Origin: Rhizobiales bacterium Ga0077545
Lineage (GTDB): Bacteria > Pseudomonadota > Alphaproteobacteria > Rhizobiales > Methylopilaceae
Length of the DNA stretch: 64,000 nucleotides
NCBI GenBank assembly: GCA_001464335.1
Contig: LNEV01000002.1
Coordinates: forward strand, 154,449 to 218,448
Reading direction: 5' to 3'
In this document: positions 49,611 through 57,837 of the stretch, piece after piece
How positions within the stretch are numbered: the stretch's first letter is position 1
How the letters are laid out: the number at the start of each line of letters is the position of its first letter
Position numbers and translations under genes: made by a program
The notes under the pieces: generated by a model
What the model was told of the DNA's origin: nothing
What the model saw: only the letters and a program-made list of their open reading frames with translations
The model's database searches: none

Positions 49611-50424
49611 GCGCGAAATTGACCTCGAGGGGTTGATCGCCAGCTACTGCGAGGGGGTCGACCAAGAACTTGCTGGCCGGTTGAAAGCTTGGCCGCCCGA
49701 CTTTTCAGATATTCATATTCACGAAGTGATCGGCAGCATGCTTGCACGTCAGGCAACGCTTGCCAAAGAGATCGCAGGCGCACCGTCAATGTGGAACGGG
49801 CATAGCTCTCCGATTCTTCTTAGAGCTATGGCTGACGTTTACATCAACATCGCTTGGCTGCTACTTGATCCAGCAGCGCGCTGCCTCAAGTTCATCTCTT
49901 TTGGTCTCGGTCAGGCTAAGCTGGAGCTTGAACATCGGCGTGCTGAGATCGGAGACAGGACACCTACATCTGCAGAAGCTGCCACGATCGAAGCAAGTGA
50001 GCACTGGATTGAGACGCAGCGCGCCTGCTTTCTTCAGGATGTAGATCTCGGCAAGTGGGCGAGCCTATCAGTTCGTCAAATGGCGGGTGAAGCTGGCTGC
50101 ATTGATTTCTACAACTTCGTCTACACTCCATTCAGCGCATGCGCCCATTCAATGTGGCATCACGTAGGCCGATACAATCTCATTAAATGCACCAATCCAC
50201 TCCATCGCTATCACAGACGTCCCATAAGCTCCGCCGCAGAGCCCGATCTCCACTATCTGCTTCTAGCTTCCAAATATTGGGCTAAAACGCTGAACACCTT
50301 CGATGCATATGCCGAGCTTAGTATCGATTGTCAGTCGACATATGATGCGTTGATTGCCGCAGTTTCAGTCGAGGATAAGCAAGATATAGAGGATCACGAT
50401 AGCGCATCCGAATGGCGCAAGTGA
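49576..50424 (+). CDS. DUF5677-like helical protein, second gene of the pair
   Basis: The product has 282 residues. RAMADVYINIAWLLLDPAARCLKF and a C-terminal FYNFVYTPFSACAHSMWHHVGRYN give a helical protein with a conserved Tyr...Ser...His arrangement, like the DUF5677 family found in defence islands. It overlaps the upstream gene by 35 bases. No enzyme motif was recognised. The two may form one system. Confidence 0.55.
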   Translation: MNLVRSLMGAPEREIDLEGLIASYCEGVDQELAGRLKAWPPDFSDIHIHEVIGSMLARQATLAKEIAGAPSMWNGHSSPILLRAMADVYINIAWLLLDPAARCLKFISFGLGQAKLELEHRRAEIGDRTPTSAEAATIEASEHWIETQRACFLQDVDLGKWASLSVRQMAGEAGCIDFYNFVYTPFSACAHSMWHHVGRYNLIKCTNPLHRYHRRPISSAAEPDLHYLLLASKYWAKTLNTFDAYAELSIDCQSTYDALIAAVSVEDKQDIEDHDSASEWRK

Positions 50425-50506
50425 CGCCAGATGTAAATACATACGACGCGGTAGAATTCTTAATGTCGCAGTTTGGCGGATCATCAATGCCAAAAAGGGG
50501 CCGGAC

Positions 50507-51436
50507 ATGACGACTCTGGACGACCCAATCCTTTACAGGATCATTGATTTCTTCGAATTGGTTGCCTCGGCGAACACGGGGACGCTCCGTGTATCCTGCG
50601 CAACACGCTTCTCAGACTGCAGCGAACTAGTGGGGGTTTTCCTATCAATTCTCGATGACCCCTCCTGTCATCCCTACACCGAGCGGGCGATGGCCGAGGC
50701 GATCTCGCGGCATCAGCTATCCAAGCAGCATTACTTCATCTCGTCATGGACCATGAGCCGAGACAGCATTGCGATGTGGGAGCTCTATTCACGTGATGCT
50801 GGTGGAATCCAGATCGGGGTACGAAAGAGCGTTCTCGAAGCTATGTTCGATGCATACTGGAAGGAACATTCGTTTGCTCTCGGTCATAACGCGCCACCGG
50901 ATGATGGTCGTGTTCTTTTCTATCCCGTGGAATCGAGATCATGCGAGTACGTAGAATTTGATGAGATCTTGGATCACCTAAAGTCTCGCTATAAGACTTC
51001 TTACAGGGAACTGGACGCGGAAGTTGGAAACCCTGCCGCCTTTAAAGAGGCTTTCACAGAGTTTGCTAAGAACCGCGTATTTGACTTTCAGAAAGCTCTC
51101 TTTCTAAAAGACCGTGCCTACAGCTACGAAAGCGAGTATCGTTTTGTATTGAAAGGTATAACGCGAAACAACCGACCATATGAGGAGTGTCAGAAGGACC
51201 AATTTTTCGTCCTATTCGACACCCACATGCGCCCTGTTACGCAGTCGGATGCCGGTGAGAACATCTCCATCCCGTTCGATACATTGAGCATCGAGGAGAT
51301 CTGGATAGACGGCCGGACACCGCCTTGGAAGCAAGAGGTTTTGAGAGCGCTTCTTAGAAAATATGGTTGGGAGGCCAAGCTCTCCGCGGTATATGGATCG
51401 TTCTTCGATCGGCACCAAATCAAACCGATAATTTGA
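50507..51436 (+). CDS. DUF2971 family protein
   Basis: The product has 309 residues. The family marks are HYFISSWTMSRDSIAMWELYSRDAGGIQIGVRK, a block YPVESRSCEYVEF and KALFLKDRAYSYESEYRFVLKG near the middle. DUF2971 proteins occur in phage-defence neighbourhoods, with unknown activity. It follows the helical pair by 82 bp in the same direction. Confidence 0.75.
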   Translation: MTTLDDPILYRIIDFFELVASANTGTLRVSCATRFSDCSELVGVFLSILDDPSCHPYTERAMAEAISRHQLSKQHYFISSWTMSRDSIAMWELYSRDAGGIQIGVRKSVLEAMFDAYWKEHSFALGHNAPPDDGRVLFYPVESRSCEYVEFDEILDHLKSRYKTSYRELDAEVGNPAAFKEAFTEFAKNRVFDFQKALFLKDRAYSYESEYRFVLKGITRNNRPYEECQKDQFFVLFDTHMRPVTQSDAGENISIPFDTLSIEEIWIDGRTPPWKQEVLRALLRKYGWEAKLSAVYGSFFDRHQIKPII

Positions 51437-51690
51437 GACAAGCGCGAATAGCGATATGTTGCCGCCAAGCTTCGAGAAGTGGCTGGCGCCTACCGTCCCG
51501 GAAATGTGGGCTAAGCTAATAAAAGGATCTTTGTTTTAGGGAACAGGTTCTTGGACTATTTTGTAGGTTACTGACGAATAATTGGGGGTGGTCGGCAGTT
51601 CATCCCAAAAACGTACGTTTGTAGGAAGGGGCTTAATGTCCGAGAGTGACGATCGTGCGATGCACCAAACCGGTATCGAAGGTGTCGATG
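51437..51690. other. Intergenic region with two very short open frames
   Basis: No normal gene. A 27-codon frame from ATG 51456 (LPPSFEKWLAP...) and a 28-codon frame from ATG 51636 with GGAAGGGG upstream (MSESDDRAMHQTG..., ending at 51722) are present. They may be gene remnants or tiny genes. The second overlaps the end of the HAD gene. Confidence 0.35.
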
Positions 51691-52386
51691 TCATTCCCTT
51701 CGCGATGATGATTCAGAGCTGACAAGTTGAGCCAACTGCGTGAGGTCCGCAAACTGATAGTCCGGTCGCGGAACCTCTGGATGTAATTCCACTCCTCGCC
51801 GGTTTATCCAGGCTATGGTCAGCCCTAGAGGCTTACCTCCCACCATGTCCGTGAATTGCGACTGCCCGGAATGGAGGATCTCATCGAGCGCACAGTTTGC
51901 ATTTTCGATGAGGTACCGGAACAACGTACCATCCGCCTTATAGCCGCGCGCCCGCTCTGCCGTGCAGACAAGATCGAAATCACGGTTGAGCGGTGTCTCG
52001 GCAAAGAGATCATCGTCAATGTTGGAAACGACTGCCAACCTGTACTCGGCGGCGAACGATTCCAGGACCGGCGTGACATCGGGATACAAGCGCAAGTTAG
52101 GGAAAGCCTCGAAGTAGCGGCTGATCAGCCTCGTATCACCTTCGACATTGTAATGAACAAAAGCTTGTTCCAGCGAATTTTCGCAGATCTCTCGATAGCT
52201 CTTGTAGGGCTCCCAGTACTGCTTGATGTTGCAGTGCTCCCAGAACTCCCAGAAGGCCTTGAGCTCGACGTGGTCGGCACCGCAGTCCTTGAGGATCGAG
52301 GAAAATGCCGGGTAGGTGCTGCTCCTGACATCGATCAGGGTTCCAAAAACATCGAAGGACAGCAGTTTGGGCTTCGTAGACAGCAT
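51691..52386 (-). CDS. HAD hydrolase, 2-haloacid dehalogenase-like
   Basis: The product has 231 residues. LLSFDVFGTLIDVRSST carries the nucleophile Asp12 in DVFGT, then the cap domain, LAVVSNIDDDLF with motif II Ser, and GYKADGTLFRYLIENANC with motif III. Motif IV region is QSQFTDMVGGKPLGLTIAWINRRG. It belongs to the type II haloacid dehalogenase group, although its true substrate may be a phosphate ester. It is the last gene of the catabolic operon transcribed from the GntR region. Confidence 0.85.
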   Translation of the reverse strand: MLSTKPKLLSFDVFGTLIDVRSSTYPAFSSILKDCGADHVELKAFWEFWEHCNIKQYWEPYKSYREICENSLEQAFVHYNVEGDTRLISRYFEAFPNLRLYPDVTPVLESFAAEYRLAVVSNIDDDLFAETPLNRDFDLVCTAERARGYKADGTLFRYLIENANCALDEILHSGQSQFTDMVGGKPLGLTIAWINRRGVELHPEVPRPDYQFADLTQLAQLVSSESSSRRE

Positions 52387-52414
52387 GTCGAGGTGATCCG
52401 AATGACAAGAAGGA

Positions 52415-52804
52415 TTAGACGGCCGCGATCGCGTCGATTTCGATCAGATAACCATGGTGAAGCTCGGGAACGGGCACCACGGAGCGTGCGGGAGTCCATT
52501 CGCCAAGCACGGAGGCGTAAACTGCGTCGAACACCGGCCAATGTTCGACGCCGACAATGTAGGCAGTGACTTTCACGATCTTGGAGCGCGAGCTGCCGCC
52601 GGCTTCTACGATCCCGACGAGGTTCTGCATGGCCTGCCGGGCCTGAACCTCGAAGGGCTGGTCGGCGAGGTGCCGCCCGTCCGCTGTTGGCGCAAGCTGT
52701 CCGGACACAAAGATAAGGCCACCTGCACCGATGGCCTGAGCATAATGACCGAATGGCGCAGGCGCGGAGTCCGTGAAAATCTTACGCAATGTGAGTGACG
52801 TCAT
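52415..52804 (-). CDS. RidA family enamine/imine deaminase
   Basis: The product has 129 residues from ATG 52804. It is a YjgF/RidA fold: GHYAQAIGAGGLIFVSGQLAPTADG, QNLVGIVEAGGSSRSKIVKVTAYI, Arg107 in WTPARSVV and Glu122 in LIEIDAI, the substrate Arg and the catalytic-water Glu. It clears reactive enamines made by PLP enzymes. It is placed next to the D-threonine-aldolase-like enzyme, which might produce such intermediates. Confidence 0.9.
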   Translation of the reverse strand: MTSLTLRKIFTDSAPAPFGHYAQAIGAGGLIFVSGQLAPTADGRHLADQPFEVQARQAMQNLVGIVEAGGSSRSKIVKVTAYIVGVEHWPVFDAVYASVLGEWTPARSVVPVPELHHGYLIEIDAIAAV

Positions 52805-52808
52805 TCTC

Positions 52809-53957
52809 TTACCATCCTGAAAAGCGTTTCCAGACCGCCGAGGGCGTTCCCTGCTCGAGAACCAGATAGTCCTCATGCTGCGCCGCCGTCGCGCAGGCAT
52901 GGTTGGGAAGAATGCGAACCAGTGATCCGATCGGAAGATCAGGAAGGCTCGCCGTGCTGTTCGCGCGCAGCGCCAGGATGCCGTGCTCTTGATTGGCCTC
53001 GACCATCAGAAGATCGGGATACATCGCTCCATCGACACCGCATACAAGACCGTAGACCTGATCGATGCGTTGTTTCTGCGTTCCACGATCGCGCGACATC
53101 GCCATCCATCCGGCGTCCACGATGATCCAGCCTCGGGATTTCTGATGACCGATGACTGTCGCGAGGACTGACAGGCCGATGTCTTCGATCGCGCAGGCCC
53201 CGATACCCGCCATGACGAGATCGAAGAACATGAAGACACCCGCTCGCACTTCAGTGATGCCGTCATAGGAGCGCGCAGCATGAGCGGTGGGAGTCGATCC
53301 AACGCTGACGATCGGTACGGCGTATCCGGACTGACGAAGCGTAGCCGCTGCGAGCGCCGCGCCGTCGCGCTCATCGTTGGCGATCGCAGCGGCGCACTCC
53401 ATGTCCGTGCAGTTGTAGGAATGTCCGGCATGGGTCAACACACCCGCAAGACTGCCTCTCGCGTCGAGGATGGCCGCGATGCCGCGCAAACTCTCGCCAT
53501 CGGAAGGCGCAACCCCGGCACGGTGTCCGTCGGTATCGACTTCGATCAACGCAGGAACTGACACAGCCATCTCCGCCGCCGCCTGTGAAACCGTCATTGC
53601 GCTATCGATATTGTCGACGAGGACCTTCAGCTCGGCTCCGCGGCGCCTGAGCTCGATCACGCGGCTCAGTTTCTTAGGTGCAATTCCGACCGCATAAATA
53701 ATGTCGTTAAAGCCATGATCGAAGAAGTACTCGGCCTCCTTCAATGTTGAAACAGTGATCGGAGGGCGTGCTTCGCCGAACACGGCTTCTGCAACGTCAA
53801 TGCACTTGGCCGTCTTCATGTGCGGACGAAACGAAACCTCTTTACCCATTTCTGACAGTCGCTTCTGCAGACGCCTGACGTTGGAAATCAGGCACGACTT
53901 CTCCAGAAGAAGCCTCGGGGTCTCGTACTGATCGAGCGACGGCAAAAGCGTTTTCAT
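52809..53957 (-). CDS. D-threonine aldolase / DSD1-like PLP enzyme
   Basis: This 382-residue protein has an alanine racemase-like barrel with RPHMKTAK (Lys48, PLP Schiff base), GVLTHAGHSYNC and a C-terminal beta domain with the metal motif LPNHACATAAQH (His353, Cys355). These are shared by D-threonine aldolase and D-serine dehydratase (DSD1). It splits or dehydrates a D-beta-hydroxy amino acid. The start overlaps the stop of tctA by one base, so it is co-translated with the transporter. Confidence 0.9.
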   Translation of the reverse strand: MKTLLPSLDQYETPRLLLEKSCLISNVRRLQKRLSEMGKEVSFRPHMKTAKCIDVAEAVFGEARPPITVSTLKEAEYFFDHGFNDIIYAVGIAPKKLSRVIELRRRGAELKVLVDNIDSAMTVSQAAAEMAVSVPALIEVDTDGHRAGVAPSDGESLRGIAAILDARGSLAGVLTHAGHSYNCTDMECAAAIANDERDGAALAAATLRQSGYAVPIVSVGSTPTAHAARSYDGITEVRAGVFMFFDLVMAGIGACAIEDIGLSVLATVIGHQKSRGWIIVDAGWMAMSRDRGTQKQRIDQVYGLVCGVDGAMYPDLLMVEANQEHGILALRANSTASLPDLPIGSLVRILPNHACATAAQHEDYLVLEQGTPSAVWKRFSGW

Positions 53958-55471
53958 CAGGTCGCCCCCTCCATCCGCTTACCGCGTCGCTGCAGCCAGA
54001 TCGACGCCAAGATGGCCACCAGCGTGAAGGCGTAGATGCCGACAGCAATCGGCTTGTCGAAGAGTACCGTCCAGTCGCCACCACTCGCAGCGATCGCACG
54101 CCGCAGAGCATTTTCGAGTTCGTCGCCGAGCAACAAACCGAGGATGATGGGGATGATCGGAACCTTTGCCTTGCGTAGGATGTGCCCGACAACTCCGAAG
54201 GCGATCATCAGAAAGATGTCGATCTCGACATTGTTGATTGAGTAAACACCAACAATTGCGAACACCATCACGACCGGCATCAATAGCGACGGTGGCACCT
54301 GAAGCATCTTCACGAAGAAGCCAACAAGCGGAATGTTCATTACAACCAGCATCACATTGGAGATGTACAGCGCAGCGATTAGCCCCCATACAATCTCCGG
54401 CTGGCGCTCAAACAGAAGCGGGCCAGGTGTGATATTGAGCGACATGAGCATCGCCAGCATGATCGCCGTGCCACCACTGCCGGGTATGCCGAGCGTTAAC
54501 ATCGGAACCATCGCCCCGCCCGCTGCGGCATTATCGGCGGTTTCGGGAGCTGCAACACCGCGCGGATCACCGGTGCCGAACGTTCCATCCTTGTCGCTGA
54601 TTTTCTTCTCTGTGACATACCCGAGATATGAAGCGAGGGTCGGCCCCGCTCCGGGTAGAATGCCAATGATGAAGCCAATTCCGCTTGACCTAAGGATGGC
54701 GCCCCAGCAGCGTTGAAGGTCGTTCCATGCATTTCGATAGGATGACTTGAGCGGTTCCATTTTGGGTCGGACAACCGCACCTGGGTCCTTCTCTTCCAAG
54801 AAGGAGAGGTACTCGCCAATTGCGTAAGCGCCGACAATTACGACGATGTAGTTGATACCGTCGTACAGCTTCAGGATGTCGAACGTGTAACGTGGGATAC
54901 CGCTCTGCGAGTCTGCACCGATGGTTGAGAGAGCGAGACCAAAAGTAACTGCAAGAAGCGTTTTGGTTGGGTGTTTTGTTGCGACGCCACCCACAGTCAG
55001 GAACGCCATGATGAAGAGCGCGACGTATTCGGACGGACCGAAGTAAATAGCAAGGCTTGCGAGCGCAGGCGCGAAAAGAGTTAGTCCGATTGTTGCGACC
55101 GTACCGCCAAAAAAAGACCCAACACCGGAAATAATCAGAGCTACCGTCGCCTTTCCCTTCTGTGCCATCGGGAAGCCGTCAAGCGTCGCCATGACAGCAG
55201 CCTCATCCCCGGGAATACCAAGCGTGATACTAGCGATGCGTCCACCGTACATACAGCCGTAGTAGATGCTGCATAGCATGATAAGGGAGCTAACCGGGTC
55301 CAGCCCCAACGCGAAGCAGACCGGGATCATAATTGCAATCCCATTCACTGGCCCGATACCTGGAAGGGCACCGATAACGGTCCCAAGGAAAGAACCTATG
55401 AGGGCGATCAGTAGGTTCTCCGGCCTGAGAGCGACCTCGAACCCAAGAGCGAGGGCTGATAGCGTATCCAT
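53957..55471 (-). CDS. tctA: Tripartite tricarboxylate transporter large membrane subunit
   Basis: The product has 504 residues with about 11-12 hydrophobic spans. It shows TctA signatures: FLGTVIGALPGIGPVNGIAIMIP, YYGCMYGGRIASITLGIPGDEAAVMATLDG, GFIIGILPGAGPTLASYLGY and MLTLGIPGSGGTAIMLAML. It transports a carboxylate with the TctC binding protein. It lies between tctB and the D-threonine-aldolase-like gene. Confidence 0.95.
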   Translation of the reverse strand: MDTLSALALGFEVALRPENLLIALIGSFLGTVIGALPGIGPVNGIAIMIPVCFALGLDPVSSLIMLCSIYYGCMYGGRIASITLGIPGDEAAVMATLDGFPMAQKGKATVALIISGVGSFFGGTVATIGLTLFAPALASLAIYFGPSEYVALFIMAFLTVGGVATKHPTKTLLAVTFGLALSTIGADSQSGIPRYTFDILKLYDGINYIVVIVGAYAIGEYLSFLEEKDPGAVVRPKMEPLKSSYRNAWNDLQRCWGAILRSSGIGFIIGILPGAGPTLASYLGYVTEKKISDKDGTFGTGDPRGVAAPETADNAAAGGAMVPMLTLGIPGSGGTAIMLAMLMSLNITPGPLLFERQPEIVWGLIAALYISNVMLVVMNIPLVGFFVKMLQVPPSLLMPVVMVFAIVGVYSINNVEIDIFLMIAFGVVGHILRKAKVPIIPIILGLLLGDELENALRRAIAASGGDWTVLFDKPIAVGIYAFTLVAILASIWLQRRGKRMEGAT

Positions 55472-55483
55472 ACGGTTTCCAGT

Positions 55484-55912
55484 TCAGAAGCTAAAAATGC
55501 CTTTGGGCAATGGAAGCGCGAGAAGGTAGTTAAAAAGTACATACATGACAGGGCTTCCGATCAGGCCGAGCAATAGCGACTTCTTAGGCGTGGCCCCGGA
55601 TATGAGACCTCCAGCTATCAACACGATCGCGGTAGATATGAGGAACCCAACAGGTGAGAGAGCAATCGCGTAAGCGATCAGAGCTCCCACGCTGAATGCT
55701 TGCCGGAGCAACACACCGCCGCTCGCCCAAGCTGGGTTCGGCTCAGGCCTGACAACCAGGTAAAAACTAAAAAAGAACATTGGCACGGAGATCAGCATCG
55801 GCATGAAGCTGGGGCCGACGGGGTCTGTGAACCCCGCCGTGTATCCGTATCCAACCCAGCCATATGCGATGGCCATGAGGCATACGAACAGCCCCAGCAG
55901 ACGATCGGTCAT
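55484..55912 (-). CDS. tctB: Tripartite tricarboxylate transporter small membrane subunit
   Basis: This 142-residue protein has four hydrophobic segments (LLGLFVCLMAIAYGWVGYGY, FMPMLISVPMFFFSFYLVV and two more) as in TctB. It starts by overlapping the tctC stop by four bases. The order tctC-tctB-tctA is the usual one. Confidence 0.9.
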   Translation of the reverse strand: MTDRLLGLFVCLMAIAYGWVGYGYTAGFTDPVGPSFMPMLISVPMFFFSFYLVVRPEPNPAWASGGVLLRQAFSVGALIAYAIALSPVGFLISTAIVLIAGGLISGATPKKSLLLGLIGSPVMYVLFNYLLALPLPKGIFSF

Positions 55913-56892
55913 TGGATTACGCCGATCGCCTTGGACAGATCACGGGTTTCCTCGACCGCAGCCTTGATCGAGGCTTCGAATTCAGCTCCGCCCTTCCACA
56001 GCGGCATCAAACCATAGTCCTTGGCAGCCTTCTGCCAATTCGGCGACTTGTAGACCTTGTCGAAAATATCGACCCAAGCCTTGTAGTCGTCGTCGCTAAC
56101 TTCATTGCCGAGATAGAAGCCACGCCAATTGTAGCCGACAGCCTCAAAGCCCTGCTGACGCGCGGTCGGGAGTTTATCCCACGGGTCGGGGAGAGGGTTT
56201 TCACTCAGTACCGACAGAATGCGAACGTCACCAGACTGAATAAAGCCGACCAGCTCGGATAGATCGACAAGAAGCACGTCGATATGGCCACCCATCATCT
56301 GCGTTACGGCAGGCCCGCCCGCATCGAACTGGACCCACTTGATCTTCTTCATCTCTTCGGCCGAGAGGCCCGCGGCACGAGCGAACATCAGGAACCGAAT
56401 GTGATCCCAGCCGCCTATCGCGCTGCCGCCAGCGACAGCGAGCGAGCCGGGGGTTTCTTTGATGACCTTTGCGAGATCGGCCAACGTCTGGAGTGTTGAG
56501 TTCTTGGAAACCGAAATAGCCCCGACATCCGCGCCGATCATTGCCGTCCACCGCACGTCGTCGTACTTACCGGGATACTTTCCTTGGGCGATCTGCGTGA
56601 CGTGAATGGTGCTTCCGGTGACCATTGTGTTCGGATCGCCGGCTTTCTTGCTTTTTAGGTAGCCGAACGCGACGGCACCTGTGCCGCCCGGCATGTTCAG
56701 CGTTTGGACCGTGCCCTTCACGAGGTCGAGTTCGGAAAGGATGCGGCCGATCGTACGACAGGCGAAGTCAAGACCGCCGCCCGGGTCAGCAGGAGCAACA
56801 CACTGCACATTGGTTGGCTCAAACGCTGAAGTCGGCAGCGGTGAGAGAATAATGGCGGCCATCGCAGCCGTCGCGAGCTTAAACGTGTTCAT
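55909..56892 (-). CDS. tctC: Tripartite tricarboxylate transporter binding protein (Bug family)
   Basis: The product has 327 residues from ATG 56892 (GGAGGGG upstream). A signal peptide ends near TSA (residue 23). It is a TctC/Bug fold: CVAPADPGGGLDFACRTIGRIL, VQTLNMPGGTGAVAFGYLKSK and DVRWTAMIGADVGAISVSKNS. It captures a carboxylate in the periplasm. The P-G-G-G-L-D loop is the carboxylate-binding site. Divergent from the GntR regulator. Confidence 0.93.
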   Translation of the reverse strand: MNTFKLATAAMAAIILSPLPTSAFEPTNVQCVAPADPGGGLDFACRTIGRILSELDLVKGTVQTLNMPGGTGAVAFGYLKSKKAGDPNTMVTGSTIHVTQIAQGKYPGKYDDVRWTAMIGADVGAISVSKNSTLQTLADLAKVIKETPGSLAVAGGSAIGGWDHIRFLMFARAAGLSAEEMKKIKWVQFDAGGPAVTQMMGGHIDVLLVDLSELVGFIQSGDVRILSVLSENPLPDPWDKLPTARQQGFEAVGYNWRGFYLGNEVSDDDYKAWVDIFDKVYKSPNWQKAAKDYGLMPLWKGGAEFEASIKAAVEETRDLSKAIGVIQ

Positions 56893-56925
56893 CACCCCTC
56901 CACTCTCTGGACGTGCGAAACGCCC

Positions 56926-56946
56926 CATTGCATATGATATACAATG
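56926..56946. promoter_or_regulatory. Operator 1 in the tctC-GntR intergenic region
   Basis: A 21-bp palindrome CATTGCATATGATATACAAT plus a final G, with one mismatched pair beside a central G. The GATATAC half is typical for FCD-type GntR proteins. It is 34 bp from the tctC start. Confidence 0.65.
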
Positions 56947-56985
56947 CTTGCGGGCGCACGATTGCGCTCGCGGAAGCCAATGACC

Positions 56986-57005
56986 ACATATTATATATAA
57001 TATGT
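56986..57005. promoter_or_regulatory. Operator 2, perfect 20-bp palindrome before the GntR gene
   Basis: ACATATTATATATAATATGT is perfectly self-complementary and 16 bp before the GntR start. It may serve for autorepression. It is rich in A and T and could also include the -10 region. Confidence 0.6.
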
Positions 57006-57021
57006 CAATAAGGGTGAAGTG

Positions 57022-57684
57022 ATGAATGTAGCAGGCCGAGTTGCGGCACCATTGGCAAGCACCGAGGTGATCGCAAACACGCTTCGCGAGGAGATCAGTC
57101 TAGGCGAACTACATGCGGGAGCGCCCCTCAAGCAGGACGAGATCGCAGCCCGATTCAGTGTCAGCCACACTCCCGTTCGCGAGGCTTTAAAACTACTCGT
57201 AGCCGAGGGATGGGCGGTGTTGCACCATAATCGCGGCGTTTTTGTCGCCGGGCTCTCTAGCAAAGTCGCGAACGAACTGACGGAGTACCGCTGCATCCTT
57301 GAACCGCAGATGGTGAAATGGTCCGTCCCCAATCTCAGCACACGAGACATAAGCAAGGGTCGTGAGATCATCCGTAGGATCGACTATGCCCACAACTTGT
57401 CGGAGCGTTTGCGGCTTGCAACGCAGTTTCACAACACGATTTACGGTCCTGCTGATCGTCCGTTTTTTCTCGCGGAGATTAACAAGGCACGTAGCAACCT
57501 AAATCGTTACTGGCGCCTCGCCTGGCAAAGCGTTGAATTTCCCCCGAGCACGCAGAAAGAGCACGTCGCAATTATCGATCTTTGTGAGGCAGGAGAAACT
57601 GAGAAACTTGCCGTACTTATCGAAACACATGTCCGACAGTCAGGCGAAATGGTCATCCGATATCTTCGGCAGGGCGAGGAGTAA
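57022..57684 (+). CDS. GntR-family regulator (FadR/FCD subgroup)
   Basis: The product has 220 residues; ATG 57022 follows AGGGTGAAG, and a GTG at 57019 is also open. The winged helix is VIANTLREEISLGELHAGAPLKQDEIAARFSVSHTPVREALKLLVAEG, the FCD ligand domain has AHNLSERLRLATQFHNTIYG and LIETHVRQSGEMVI with the His metal sites. It most likely controls the divergent tctCBA operon in response to its carboxylate or amino acid substrate. Confidence 0.93.
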   Translation: MNVAGRVAAPLASTEVIANTLREEISLGELHAGAPLKQDEIAARFSVSHTPVREALKLLVAEGWAVLHHNRGVFVAGLSSKVANELTEYRCILEPQMVKWSVPNLSTRDISKGREIIRRIDYAHNLSERLRLATQFHNTIYGPADRPFFLAEINKARSNLNRYWRLAWQSVEFPPSTQKEHVAIIDLCEAGETEKLAVLIETHVRQSGEMVIRYLRQGEE

Positions 57685-57837
57685 AACTCAGGTGTTCCGG
57701 TCCGAAGGTCGGCTGAACTAAAACGTCCTCTCAAAAACCTACGTTTCTAGTAATCGCACACCGACGGGCTCACGGTTGCGATCTAAGGAAGCGCCAGCCT
57801 ATTGAGCACCTGAGATATTTAACGCAGGCTTGACGAA

